A stretch of 32,681 nucleotides of DNA from contig NZ_KZ478033.1 in NCBI RefSeq assembly GCF_002837185.1, positions 1-32,681 on the forward strand, written 5' to 3'. The position numbers and the translations under genes were made by a program. Below the pieces are notes generated by a model. It ran no database searches. It saw only the letters and a list, made by a program, of their open reading frames with translations, and was not told where the DNA came from. Source of the DNA: Pseudomonas fluorescens (GTDB lineage Bacteria > Pseudomonadota > Gammaproteobacteria > Pseudomonadales > Pseudomonadaceae). Below, piece by piece: positions 23,077 to 32,529 of this stretch (the first letter of the stretch is position 1; each line of letters begins with the position of its first letter).

Positions 23077-24375
23077 ATGGTTGATCACTCCATGCAATCC
23101 TCCCCCCGCAACTCCCGCCGCTGGCTGTTTGGCCTGCTTGTGCTGCTGGTTATCGCCGGCCTGTGCTGGAAATTCTGGCCCGGCGGCGCGGCCCATAAGG
23201 ACGCCCCGGCCGGGCACACCGGCAAGACCGGCATGGCGCGCCCAGGGTTCGGCGGCTCCACCGGCCCGGTGCCGGTGCGCGTGGCGCCGGCGGTAGTGGG
23301 GGAGTTCCCGGTGTACTACAAGGCCTTGGGCACGGTGACCGCGCTCAACACGATCAACGTGCGCAGCCGGGTGGGCGGTGAGCTGGTGAAGATCGCCTTT
23401 GAAGAGGGGCAAATGGTCAAGGCGGGCGACTTGCTCGCCGAGATCGACCCGCGCAGCTACCAGAATGCCTTGCTCCAGGCCCAGGGTACGTTGCTGCAGA
23501 ACCAGGCGCAGTTGAAAAACGCCCAGGTCGATGTCGAGCGGTATCGCGGCCTGTACGCCCAGGACAGCATCGCCAAGCAGACCCTGGACACCGCCGAAGC
23601 GCTGGTCCTGCAATACCAGGGCACGGTCAAGACCAACCAGGGTGCGGTCGACGATGCCAAGCTCAACCTTGAATTCACCAAAATCCGTGCGCCGATTGCC
23701 GGTCGCGTCGGTTTGCGTCAGCTCGACGTCGGCAACCTGGTGGCCGCCAACGACACCACCGCACTGGCGGTGATCACCCAGACCCAACCGATCAGCGTGG
23801 CCTTCACCCTGCCGGAAAACACCCTGGACACCGTCCTCACCCGTTATCACGCCGGCAACAAGCTGCCGGTGGAGGCCTGGGACCGTGGCGACACGAAAAA
23901 GCAGGCGGTGGGCGTGCTGCAGAGCCTGGACAACCAGATCGACGTGACCACCGGCACCCTCAAATTCAAGGCGCGCTTCGATAACAAGGATCAGGCGCTG
24001 TTTCCCAATCAGTTCGTCAATGTGCACTTGCTCGCCGATACCTTGCACAACGTAGTGCTGGCACCCTCCGCCGCGATCCAGTTCGGTAACAACGGCACCT
24101 TTGTCTACAAGCTCGACGGCGACAAGAAGGTCAAGGTCCAGCCGCTGGTGGTGGGCGATAGCGATGGCGACAACACCGTGATCAAGCAAGGCCTGGCGGC
24201 GGGTGATCGGGTGGTCATGGAAGGCACTGACCGTCTCAAGGACGGCAGTGAAATCGAAGTGGTCAATGACAGCAGCGAAGTGCCGACCACGCCGACCGAA
24301 CACCTGCAAGGCAAGCCCGCGGCGAAAGGGGAGACCGGCACTGACGCCGGCAAGGCGCAAAAGGTCGGCGCATGA
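23077..24375 (+). CDS. muxA: RND efflux periplasmic adaptor (MdtA/MuxA type)
   Basis: The 432-residue membrane-fusion protein has an N-terminal membrane anchor at about 16-33, a lipoyl-like half-motif with NVRSRVGGELVKIAFEEGQMV, a coiled-coil hairpin around 120-190, and the KIRAPIAGRVGLRQLDVGN segment, as in MdtA. It bridges the two RND pumps to the outer-membrane channel. The order adaptor, two RND pumps, channel matches muxABC-opmB of P. aeruginosa. The start at 23077 could instead be ATG 23092; neither has a good ribosome site. It overlaps muxB by 4 nt (ATGA). No clear promoter was found in 22928-23076. Confidence 0.93.
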   Translation: MVDHSMQSSPRNSRRWLFGLLVLLVIAGLCWKFWPGGAAHKDAPAGHTGKTGMARPGFGGSTGPVPVRVAPAVVGEFPVYYKALGTVTALNTINVRSRVGGELVKIAFEEGQMVKAGDLLAEIDPRSYQNALLQAQGTLLQNQAQLKNAQVDVERYRGLYAQDSIAKQTLDTAEALVLQYQGTVKTNQGAVDDAKLNLEFTKIRAPIAGRVGLRQLDVGNLVAANDTTALAVITQTQPISVAFTLPENTLDTVLTRYHAGNKLPVEAWDRGDTKKQAVGVLQSLDNQIDVTTGTLKFKARFDNKDQALFPNQFVNVHLLADTLHNVVLAPSAAIQFGNNGTFVYKLDGDKKVKVQPLVVGDSDGDNTVIKQGLAAGDRVVMEGTDRLKDGSEIEVVNDSSEVPTTPTEHLQGKPAAKGETGTDAGKAQKVGA

Positions 24376-27300
24376 ACCTGTCGCGCCTGTTTATCCTGCG
24401 CCCGGTTGCCACCACGCTGAGCATGCTCGCCATCGTGCTGGCCGGCCTGATCGCTTATCGCCTGTTGCCGGTTTCGGCCTTGCCCCAGGTGGATTACCCG
24501 ACCATTCGGGTGATGACGCTGTACCCCGGTGCCAGCCCCGACGTGATGACCAGCGCGGTCACCGCGCCGCTGGAGCGCCAGTTCGGGCAGATGCCCGGCC
24601 TGACCCAGATGGCCTCCACCAGCTCGGGCGGTGCCTCGGTGCTGACCCTGCGCTTCAACCTCGACATCAATATGGATGTCGCCGAGCAGCAGGTGCAGGC
24701 CGCGATCAACGCCGCCACCAACCTGTTGCCCAAGGATTTGCCGGCACCGCCGGTGTACAACAAGGTCAACCCGGCGGACACCCCGGTGCTGACCCTGGCG
24801 ATTACTTCCAAGACCATGCTGCTGCCCAAGCTCAATGACCTGGTCGATACGCGCATGGCGCAGAAGATCGCGCAGATCAGCGGCGTCGGCATGGTCAGCA
24901 TCGCCGGTGGCCAGCGCCAGGCGGTGCGCATCAAGGTCAACCCCGAGGCCCTGGCGGCCAACGGCTTGAACCTGTCGGACGTGCGCACCTTGATCGCCGC
25001 GTCCAACGTCAACCAGCCCAAGGGCAACTTCGACGGGCCCACGCGGGTGTCGATGCTCGATGCCAACGACCAGTTGGTATCCCCCGAGCAATATGCCGAA
25101 CTGATCCTGGCCTACAACAACGGTGCACCATTGCGCCTCAAGGACGTGGCGCAGATTGTCGACGGCGCTGAAAACGAGCGCCTTGCCGCCTGGGCCAACG
25201 AAAACCAGGCCGTGCTGCTCAATATCCAGCGTCAGCCGGGCGCCAACGTGATCGAGGTGGTGGACCGTATCAAGGCCCTGCTGCCGAGCATCACCGACAA
25301 CCTGCCGGCGGGCCTGGACGTGACGGTGCTCACCGATCGCACCCAGACGATCCGCGCGTCGGTCAAGGACGTGCAACACGAATTGCTGATCGCTATTGCG
25401 CTGGTGGTGATGGTGACGTTCCTGTTCCTGCGCCGGGTCAGCGCCACGATCATTCCGTCCATCGCCGTACCGCTGTCGCTGGTCGGCACCTTTGGCGTGA
25501 TGTACCTGGCGGGGTTCTCGGTCAACAACCTGACGTTGATGGCCCTGACCATTGCCACCGGCTTTGTGGTGGACGACGCCATCGTGATGCTGGAGAACAT
25601 CTCCCGCTATATCGAGGAAGGCGAGACGCCCATGGCCGCCGCGCTCAAGGGCGCCAAACAGATCGGTTTCACCCTGATCTCCCTGACCCTGTCGCTGATC
25701 GCCGTGCTGATCCCGCTGCTGTTCATGGCCGATGTGGTCGGGCGCCTGTTTCGCGAATTTGCCATTACCCTGGCGGTGGCGATCCTGATTTCCCTGGTGG
25801 TGTCCCTCACGCTCACGCCGATGATGTGCGCGCGCTTGCTCAAGCGTGAGCCGAAGGAAGAAGAACAGGGGCGTTTCTACAAGGCCAGCGGCGCCTGGAT
25901 CGATTGGCTGATCGACGCCTACGGGCGCAAGCTGCAATGGGTGCTCAGGCACCAGCCGCTGACCCTGCTGGTGGCCATCGCCACCCTGGGCCTCACGGTG
26001 GTGCTGTACCTGGTGGTGCCCAAGGGCTTTTTCCCGGTGCAGGATACCGGGGTGATCCAGGGGATTTCCGAGGCACCGCAGTCGATTTCATTTGCCGCGA
26101 TGAGCCAGCGCCAGCAGGCGCTGGCGAAGATTATCCTGGCCGATCCGGCGGTGGAAAGCCTGTCGTCCTATATTGGCGTGGACGGTGATAACGCCACCCT
26201 CAACAGCGGTCGCTTGCTGATCAACCTCAAGGCCCACGGCCTGCGCGACTTGAGCGCGGTGCAGGTGATCGCTCGCCTGCAACCGCAAATCGACAAGCTG
26301 GTAGGCATCCGCCTGTTCATGCAGCCGGTGCAGGACCTGACCATCGAAGACCGCGTCAGCCGTACCCAGTATCAATTCAGCATGTCCTCACCGGACGCCG
26401 AGTTGCTCGCGCTGTGGAGCGACAAGCTGGTGCACGCCCTCGGCCAGTTGCCGGAACTCACCGACGTGGCCAGCGACCTGCAGGACAAAGGCCTGCAGGT
26501 GTACCTGGTGATCGACCGCGACGCCGCCTCGCGCCTGGGCGTCAGCGTCTCGACCATCACCGACGCGCTGTACGATGCCTTCGGCCAGCGGCAGATTTCC
26601 ACCATCTACACCCAGGCCAGCCAGTACCGCGTGGTCTTGCAGGCCCAGTCCGGCGAAACCCTCGGCCCGGCAGCGCTCAACCAGATCCATGTGAAGACCA
26701 CCGATGGCGGCCAGGTACGGCTGTCGAGCCTGGCCCATGTGGAGCAGCGTCAGGCACAGTTGGCGATTGCCCATATCGGCCAGTTCCCGGCGGTGATGAT
26801 GTCGTTCAACCTGGCTCCCGGGGTGGCGCTGGGCAAGGGCGTAGAGCTGATCAACCAGACCCAGAAGGACATCGGCATGCCGGTCGGCGTGCAGACCCAG
26901 TTCCAGGGCGCGGCCCAGGCGTTCGAGGCTTCCCTGTCGAGCACCTTGCTGCTGATCCTGGCGGCGGTGGTCACCATGTACATCGTGCTCGGCGTGCTGT
27001 ACGAGAGTTATATCCACCCGATCACCATTCTCTCGACCTTGCCGTCGGCGGCGGTGGGCGCCTTGCTGGCCTTGCTGCTCAGCGGCAATGACCTGGGCAT
27101 GATCGCGATCATCGGCATCATCCTGCTGATCGGCATCGTCAAGAAGAACGCGATCATGATGATCGACTTCGCCCTCGACGCCGAGCGCAACCAGGGCCTG
27201 GACCCGCAGACCGCCATCTACCAGGCGGCGCTGCTGCGCTTCCGGCCCATCCTGATGACCACGCTGGCGGCCTTGTTCGGGGCGGTACCGTTGATGCTGG

Positions 27301-27464
27301 CCAGCGGCTCCGGTGCGGAATTGCGCCAGCCCCTGGGCCTGGTGATGGTCGGCGGGTTGCTGGTGAGCCAGGTGTTGACGCTGTTCACCACGCCGGTGAT
27401 CTACCTGTATTTCGATAGGTTGGGACGCCGCTGGCGGAAGTCTGGCGTCGAGGAAGTCGTGTAA
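24372..27464 (+). CDS. muxB: RND multidrug efflux pump subunit (MdtB/MuxB type)
   Basis: The 1030-residue inner-membrane proton/drug antiporter of the HAE-1 RND family has about 12 membrane segments, two large periplasmic loops, the paired proton-relay aspartates D401 and D402 (VVDDAIVMLENI) and the matching lysine in GIVKKNAIMMID near residue 920. The MuxB and MuxC pumps are thought to work as a mixed trimer, as MdtB and MdtC do. Its start overlaps muxA, so translation is coupled. The next gene begins 112 bp on, after an inverted repeat. Confidence 0.95.
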   Translation: MNLSRLFILRPVATTLSMLAIVLAGLIAYRLLPVSALPQVDYPTIRVMTLYPGASPDVMTSAVTAPLERQFGQMPGLTQMASTSSGGASVLTLRFNLDINMDVAEQQVQAAINAATNLLPKDLPAPPVYNKVNPADTPVLTLAITSKTMLLPKLNDLVDTRMAQKIAQISGVGMVSIAGGQRQAVRIKVNPEALAANGLNLSDVRTLIAASNVNQPKGNFDGPTRVSMLDANDQLVSPEQYAELILAYNNGAPLRLKDVAQIVDGAENERLAAWANENQAVLLNIQRQPGANVIEVVDRIKALLPSITDNLPAGLDVTVLTDRTQTIRASVKDVQHELLIAIALVVMVTFLFLRRVSATIIPSIAVPLSLVGTFGVMYLAGFSVNNLTLMALTIATGFVVDDAIVMLENISRYIEEGETPMAAALKGAKQIGFTLISLTLSLIAVLIPLLFMADVVGRLFREFAITLAVAILISLVVSLTLTPMMCARLLKREPKEEEQGRFYKASGAWIDWLIDAYGRKLQWVLRHQPLTLLVAIATLGLTVVLYLVVPKGFFPVQDTGVIQGISEAPQSISFAAMSQRQQALAKIILADPAVESLSSYIGVDGDNATLNSGRLLINLKAHGLRDLSAVQVIARLQPQIDKLVGIRLFMQPVQDLTIEDRVSRTQYQFSMSSPDAELLALWSDKLVHALGQLPELTDVASDLQDKGLQVYLVIDRDAASRLGVSVSTITDALYDAFGQRQISTIYTQASQYRVVLQAQSGETLGPAALNQIHVKTTDGGQVRLSSLAHVEQRQAQLAIAHIGQFPAVMMSFNLAPGVALGKGVELINQTQKDIGMPVGVQTQFQGAAQAFEASLSSTLLLILAAVVTMYIVLGVLYESYIHPITILSTLPSAAVGALLALLLSGNDLGMIAIIGIILLIGIVKKNAIMMIDFALDAERNQGLDPQTAIYQAALLRFRPILMTTLAALFGAVPLMLASGSGAELRQPLGLVMVGGLLVSQVLTLFTTPVIYLYFDRLGRRWRKSGVEEVV

Positions 27465-27465
27465 T

Positions 27466-27576
27466 GGGGGGGGTTAAAGCAGTTGCAAGCGGCAAGTTTC
27501 AAGCTGCAAGAGAAACGCGGGCGCGGCGCATGGCTTTAGCTTGCCGCTTGAAGCTTGCTGCTTGGAGCTCCCCCCC
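27466..27576. repeat. AAGCTGCAAG-type inverted repeat between muxB and muxC
   Basis: The left part carries GCAAGCGGCAAG and TTTCAAGCTGCAAG. The right part carries the near-exact complement (CTTGCCGCTTGAAGCTTGC, 27539-27557, continuing to about 27565), and G-run and C-run ends (27465-27473 and 27570-27576) close the stem. It is a third repeat family in this window and fills the whole gap. The C-run lies between the GGAG ribosome site and the muxC ATG, so folding could limit muxC translation. Confidence 0.75.
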
Positions 27577-30500
27577 ATGAACCTTTCTGGACCATTTATC
27601 CGTCGTCCCGTGGCCACGATGCTGCTGAGCCTGGCGATCATGTTGCTCGGCGGCGTCAGCTTCAACCTGCTGCCGGTGTCGCCGTTGCCGCAGATCGATT
27701 TTCCGGTGATCGTGGTGTCGGCCAGCTTGCCGGGCGCCAGTCCCGAGGTGATGGCGTCTACCGTGGCCACGCCGCTGGAGCGTTCGTTCGGCGCAATTGC
27801 CGGCATCACCACCATGAGCAGTTCCTCAAGCCAGGGCTCCACGCGGGTGATCCTGGCGTTCGATTCCGACCGCGATATCAACGGCGCGGCGCGGGAAGTG
27901 CAGGCGGCAATCAATGCATCGCGCAACCTGTTGCCCAGTGGCATGCGCAGCATGCCCACGTACAAGAAGATCAACCCGTCCCAGGCGCCGATCATGGTGC
28001 TGTCGCTGACGTCCGACGTGTTGCAGAAGGGCCAGCTGTACGACCTGGCCTCGACCATTTTGTCCCAGAGCCTGTCCCAGGTGCCGGGCGTGGGCGAAGT
28101 GCAGATTGGCGGCAGCTCCCTGCCGGCCGTGCGTATCGAGCTGGAGCCCAAGGCGCTTGATCAGTACGGCGTGGCCCTGGACGATGTGCGCACTACCATC
28201 GCCAACGCCAACCAGCGCCGACCCAAGGGCTCCCTGGAAGACAGCGAGCGCAACTGGCAGATCCAGGCCAACGACCAGTTGGAAAAAGCCAAGGACTACG
28301 AGCCGCTGCTGATTCGCTACCAGAACGGCGCGGCGCTGCGCCTGAGCGATGTGGCGAAGATCAGCGACGGCGTGGAAGACCGCTACAACAGCGGGTTTTT
28401 CAACAACGATTCGGCGGTGCTGCTGGTGATCAACCGCCAGTCCGGCGCCAACATCATCGAAACGGTGCGCCAGATCAAGGCGCAGCTGCCGGCGTTGCAG
28501 GCGGTGCTGCCGTCCAGCGTCAAGCTCAACCTGGCCATGGACCGTTCGCCGGTCATTACCGCCACCTTGCACGAAGCCGAGATGACCCTGCTGATCGCCG
28601 TGGCCCTGGTGGTGCTGGTGGTGTACCTGTTCCTGGGTAACTTCCGCGCTTCGTTGATCCCCACCCTGGCGGTGCCGGTGTCGCTGGTGGGCACCTTTGC
28701 GGTGATGTACCTGTACGGGTTTTCGCTGAACAACTTCTCGCTGATGGCGCTGATCCTGGCGACCGGCCTGGTGGTGGACGATGCCATCGTGGTGCTGGAG
28801 AACATCTCCCGGCATATCGACGAGGGCGTGCCGCCGATGAAGGCAGCGTACCTGGGCGCCCAGGAAGTCGGCTTTACCTTGCTGTCGATGAACGTGTCGC
28901 TGGTGGCGGTGTTTCTCTCCATCCTGTTCATGGGCGGGATCGTCACCAACCTGTTCCGTGAATTCTCCATCACCTTGTCGGCGGCGATCATTGTTTCGCT
29001 GATCGTGTCGCTGACCCTGACCCCGATGCTCTGTGCGCGCTGGCTCAAGCCCCATGTCAAAGGGCAGATGACCGGCTTGCAGCGCTGGAGCCACCGCATC
29101 AACGAACGCATGGTCGCCGCCTATGCCACCAGCCTGGACTGGGTGCTGCGCCATCGGCGCCTGACCCTGCTCAGCCTGTTGATTACCGTGGGGGTGAACA
29201 TCGCGCTGTACGTGGTGGTGCCGAAGACCTTCATGCCCCAGCAGGACACCGGCCAGTTGATCGGTTTTGTGCGCGGGGATGACGGGCTGTCATTCAACGT
29301 GATGCAGCCGAAAATGGAAATCTTCCGCCAGGCCGTGCTCAAGGACCCGGCGGTACTCAGCGTGGCCGGCTTTATCGGCGGCACCAACGGCACCAACAAC
29401 GCGGTGATGCTGGTGCGCCTCAAACCGATCGCCGAGCGCAGGATCTCGGCCCAGGCGGTTATCGAGCGCCTGCGCAAGGAAGTGCCGCTGGTACCGGGCG
29501 GGCGCCTGTTCCTGATGGCCGACCAGGACCTGCAATTCGGCGGCGGCCGCGACCAGACCAGCGCGCAGTATTCCTACATCCTGCAAAGCGGTGACCTCGC
29601 CGCGTTGCGCCTGTGGTACCCCAAAGTGGTGGCCGCCATGCGTGAGCTGCCGGAGCTGACCGCCATCGACGCCCGCGAAGGGCGCGGCGCGGCCCAGGTC
29701 ACGCTGATCGTCGACCGCGACCAGGCCAAGCGCCTGGGCATCGATATGGACATGGTCACCTCGGTGCTCAACAACGCCTACAGCCAGCGGCAGATTTCCA
29801 CCATCTACGACAGCCTCAACCAGTATCAGGTGGTGATGGAGGTCAACCCCAAATATGCCCAGGACCCGATCACCCTCAACCAGGTGCAGGTGATTACCGC
29901 CGATGGCGCGCGCGTGCCGCTGTCGACCATTGCCCATTATGAAAACAGCCTGGCCGATGACCGCGTCAGCCACGAAGGGCAGTTCGCCTCGGAAAACATC
30001 GCGTTCGACCTGGCGGCAGGCGTCACGGTGGAGCAGGGCACTGCCGCCATCGAGCGCGCGATTGCCAAGGTCGGCCTGCCGGAAGACGTGATCGCCAAGA
30101 TGGCCGGCACCGCCGACGCCTTCGCCGCGACCCAGAAGGGCCAGCCGTTCATGATTCTCGGCGCGCTGGTGGCGGTGTACCTGGTGCTGGGCGTGCTGTA
30201 TGAAAGCTATATCCACCCGCTGACGATTCTGTCGACCTTGCCCTCGGCCGGCGTCGGCGCGTTGTTGTCCATCTACCTGCTGGGTGGGGAGTTCAGCCTG
30301 ATCTCACTGTTGGGGCTGTTCCTGCTGATCGGGGTGGTGAAGAAAAACGCGATCCTGATGATCGACCTGGCGCTGCAGCTTGAGCGGCATGACGGCATGA
30401 GCCCGCTGGAGTCGATTCGCAGCGCCTGCCTGCTGCGCCTGCGACCCATCCTGATGACCACGCTGGCGGCGATTCTCGGCGCGTTGCCACTGCTGCTCGG

Positions 30501-30684
30501 CGCCGGCGATGGCGCGGAAATGCGCCAGCCCCTGGGCCTGACCATCATTGGCGGCCTGGTGTTCAGCCAGATCCTGACCCTTTACACCACTCCGGTGGTT
30601 TACCTCTATCTAGACCGCGCGCGCCACCGCTTCAATGCCTGGCGCGGCGTGCGTACCGATGCTGCCCTGGACACTGCGCTATGA
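27577..30684 (+). CDS. muxC: RND multidrug efflux pump subunit (MdtC/MuxC type)
   Basis: The 1035-residue partner of MuxB has the same fold, with proton-relay D401 and D402 (VVDDAIVVLENI) and the lysine in GVVKKNAILMID. ATG 27577 is chosen because the protein then starts NLSGPFIRRPVATM like relatives, with GGAG 9-10 nt upstream; 12 further in-frame codons upstream are repeat sequence. Its stop overlaps the opmB start (ATGA). Confidence 0.95.
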   Translation: MNLSGPFIRRPVATMLLSLAIMLLGGVSFNLLPVSPLPQIDFPVIVVSASLPGASPEVMASTVATPLERSFGAIAGITTMSSSSSQGSTRVILAFDSDRDINGAAREVQAAINASRNLLPSGMRSMPTYKKINPSQAPIMVLSLTSDVLQKGQLYDLASTILSQSLSQVPGVGEVQIGGSSLPAVRIELEPKALDQYGVALDDVRTTIANANQRRPKGSLEDSERNWQIQANDQLEKAKDYEPLLIRYQNGAALRLSDVAKISDGVEDRYNSGFFNNDSAVLLVINRQSGANIIETVRQIKAQLPALQAVLPSSVKLNLAMDRSPVITATLHEAEMTLLIAVALVVLVVYLFLGNFRASLIPTLAVPVSLVGTFAVMYLYGFSLNNFSLMALILATGLVVDDAIVVLENISRHIDEGVPPMKAAYLGAQEVGFTLLSMNVSLVAVFLSILFMGGIVTNLFREFSITLSAAIIVSLIVSLTLTPMLCARWLKPHVKGQMTGLQRWSHRINERMVAAYATSLDWVLRHRRLTLLSLLITVGVNIALYVVVPKTFMPQQDTGQLIGFVRGDDGLSFNVMQPKMEIFRQAVLKDPAVLSVAGFIGGTNGTNNAVMLVRLKPIAERRISAQAVIERLRKEVPLVPGGRLFLMADQDLQFGGGRDQTSAQYSYILQSGDLAALRLWYPKVVAAMRELPELTAIDAREGRGAAQVTLIVDRDQAKRLGIDMDMVTSVLNNAYSQRQISTIYDSLNQYQVVMEVNPKYAQDPITLNQVQVITADGARVPLSTIAHYENSLADDRVSHEGQFASENIAFDLAAGVTVEQGTAAIERAIAKVGLPEDVIAKMAGTADAFAATQKGQPFMILGALVAVYLVLGVLYESYIHPLTILSTLPSAGVGALLSIYLLGGEFSLISLLGLFLLIGVVKKNAILMIDLALQLERHDGMSPLESIRSACLLRLRPILMTTLAAILGALPLLLGAGDGAEMRQPLGLTIIGGLVFSQILTLYTTPVVYLYLDRARHRFNAWRGVRTDAALDTAL

Positions 30685-32231
30685 ACGATTCAACCAACGC
30701 CAATGCACCCCGGCTCCCTGTAGGAGCGAGCTTGCTCGCAAAAAATGTGCAGACACCGCGTTCTTCCAAGCTCGGCGCGTTATCGTTGACGGTCTTCGCG
30801 AGCAAGCTCGCTCCTACAGTGGGGTTGGCGTTGTTGCTCAGCGCCTGTGCCATCGGCCCCGATTACCAGCGTCCGCCCGTGGTCGAACCGGCACAATTCA
30901 AGCAAGCCCAGGGCTGGCGCCAGGCCAATCCAAGCGACTCCCTGGCGCGTGGTGCGTGGTGGGAGCTGTACGGCGACCGCCAACTGAACGAGCTGGTGGT
31001 ACGCCTCAACAGCGCCAACCAGACCGTCGCCCAGGCCGAGGCGCGTTTCCGCCAGGCCCAGGCCCTGGTGCGCAGTGCTCGCGGGGCGTTTTACCCGAGC
31101 GTCGACCTGAGCGTCGGCAAAACCCGCGCCAGCCAGGGCACCGGCAGCAGCAGCGCCAGCCTGAGCAGTTCCAGCAGCGGTATTCGCGACACCCTCAATG
31201 CGCAACTGGGCGTGAGCTGGGAAGCTGACGTCTGGGGCAAATTGCGCCGTGGCCTGGAAGCCAACGAAGCCAGCGCCGAGGCCAGCTCGGCAGACCTGGC
31301 GGCGATGCGCCTGAGCCAGCAGTCGGAACTGGTGCAGAGCTACCTGCAGTTGCGCGTCATGGATGAACAGACGCGTTTGCTGCAAGCCACGCTGGACACC
31401 TACCAGCGCTCGCAGCAGATGACCGAAAACCAGTACCGCGCCGGTGTCGCCGGCAAGGACGCTATCGCCCAGGCGCGAACCCAGCTCAAGACCACCCAGG
31501 CCAGCCTGATCGACCTGATCTGGCAGCGTGCCCAGCTGGAAAACGCGATTGCGGTATTGATCGGTGAAGCGCCGGCCAATTTCAGCCTGGCCGTCAGCAA
31601 GGACATCCCGGCGTTGCCGCAGATTCCTGTCGGCCTGCCGTCGCACCTGTTGGAGCGCCGCCCGGATATCGCGTCGGCGGAACGTTCGGTGATTGCAGCC
31701 AACGCCAACATCGGCGTGGCCAAAGCCGCCTATTACCCCGACTTGACCCTGAGCCTGGCGGGGGGCTACTCCAGCAGCACCTATGAAGACTGGATCAGCC
31801 TGCCGAACCGCTTCTGGTCGGTAGGTCCGAAGCTGGCCATGACCCTGTTCGACGGCGGCCAACGCTCGGCGGAAGTCGACCGTAGCGTGGCCAGCTACGA
31901 TGAAACCGTGGCCAAGTACCGTCAGACCGTGCTGGACGGATTCCGCGAAGTGGAAAACTACATGGTGCAGCTCAAGGTGCTGGCCGACGAAGCGGTGGTC
32001 AGCAACGAAGCGCTGGAGTCCGCCCGCGAGTCGTTGCGGTTGACCGAGAACCAGTACAAAGCCGGACTGATTGCCTATCTGGACGTGGTTACCGTGCAGG
32101 CAACGGCCTTGAGTAACGAGCGCACGGTACTGACCTTGCTGCAGTCGCGGTTGGTGGCGAGCGTGCAGCTGATTGCAGCGTTGGGTGGCGGATGGGATGG
32201 GAATACACGGCCGGCTGATCAGGATAAGTAA
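30681..32231 (+). CDS. opmB: outer-membrane efflux lipoprotein (OpmB type), signal region interrupted by a translated REPIN
   Basis: This member of the TolC/OprM family (516 residues from 30681) forms the exit duct of the pump. After the lipobox LLLSAC it begins AIGPDYQRPP, then has two duplicated outer-membrane-factor halves with AQLGVSWEADVWGKLRR and VGPKLAMTLFDGGQRSAEVDR. The ATG at 30681 overlaps muxC, but it places the lipid-carrying cysteine at residue 56, far too late for a normal lipoprotein signal. The reason is that 34 codons (30718-30819) are an in-frame REPIN. A TTG at 30786 would give a signal of normal length (MTVFASKLAPTVGLALLLSAC after translation of the start), but no ribosome site precedes it. 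The mature protein appears intact. Confidence 0.92.
   Translation: MNDSTNANAPRLPVGASLLAKNVQTPRSSKLGALSLTVFASKLAPTVGLALLLSACAIGPDYQRPPVVEPAQFKQAQGWRQANPSDSLARGAWWELYGDRQLNELVVRLNSANQTVAQAEARFRQAQALVRSARGAFYPSVDLSVGKTRASQGTGSSSASLSSSSSGIRDTLNAQLGVSWEADVWGKLRRGLEANEASAEASSADLAAMRLSQQSELVQSYLQLRVMDEQTRLLQATLDTYQRSQQMTENQYRAGVAGKDAIAQARTQLKTTQASLIDLIWQRAQLENAIAVLIGEAPANFSLAVSKDIPALPQIPVGLPSHLLERRPDIASAERSVIAANANIGVAKAAYYPDLTLSLAGGYSSSTYEDWISLPNRFWSVGPKLAMTLFDGGQRSAEVDRSVASYDETVAKYRQTVLDGFREVENYMVQLKVLADEAVVSNEALESARESLRLTENQYKAGLIAYLDVVTVQATALSNERTVLTLLQSRLVASVQLIAALGGGWDGNTRPADQDK
30718..30819. repeat. REPIN, GTAGGAGCGAG family, inside the opmB coding sequence
   Basis: CTGTAGGAGCGAGCTTGCTC (30718-30737) and the complementary arm ending at 30819 enclose a spacer, as in the copy at 251-347. 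The length of 102 bp is a multiple of three, so opmB stays in frame and reads PVGASLLAKN and ASKLAPT from the two arms. Without it the protein would start MNDSTNANAPRLP-TVGLALLLSAC, a normal lipoprotein signal. Confidence 0.93.
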
Positions 32232-32355
32232 GGGTTAACTCAATCTCGTGTTGGCCTATGCTGCATAGGTATCTACACAACGTTGGTATGACACTGACAT
32301 GTGGCGAGGGAGCTAGCTGCCGTCGTCTCCCGGGCGACAGACACGCCTCGGTCAA

Positions 32356-32496
32356 TGTGGGAGGGGGGCTTGCTCCCGATGGCGGCCTCTGGGCCGACCA
32401 GGATGTTGGGTCGATCCCGGTGCAAATGTGGGAGGGGGCTTGCCCCCGATGGCGGCCTCAGGATTGGCCAGGATGTTGGATCAGACCGAGTACATA
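32356..32496. repeat. two tandem direct REP units, about 71 bp each
   Basis: Two head-to-tail copies (32356-32426 and 32427-32496) each begin TGTGGGAGGGGG, continue CCCGATGGCGGCCTC and share CCAGGATGTTGG. The head is the REP used in the mtl operon REPINs, but here the copies are direct, not inverted. Nothing gene-like is seen in 32232-32681. Confidence 0.85.
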
Positions 32497-32529
32497 TCCG
32501 TTTCTGCGGTAACGGCTGCTATAGATTCC

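Noticed and set aside
32356..32496. Possible CRISPR array
   Set aside because: There are only two units, no regular repeat-spacer structure and no cas genes.
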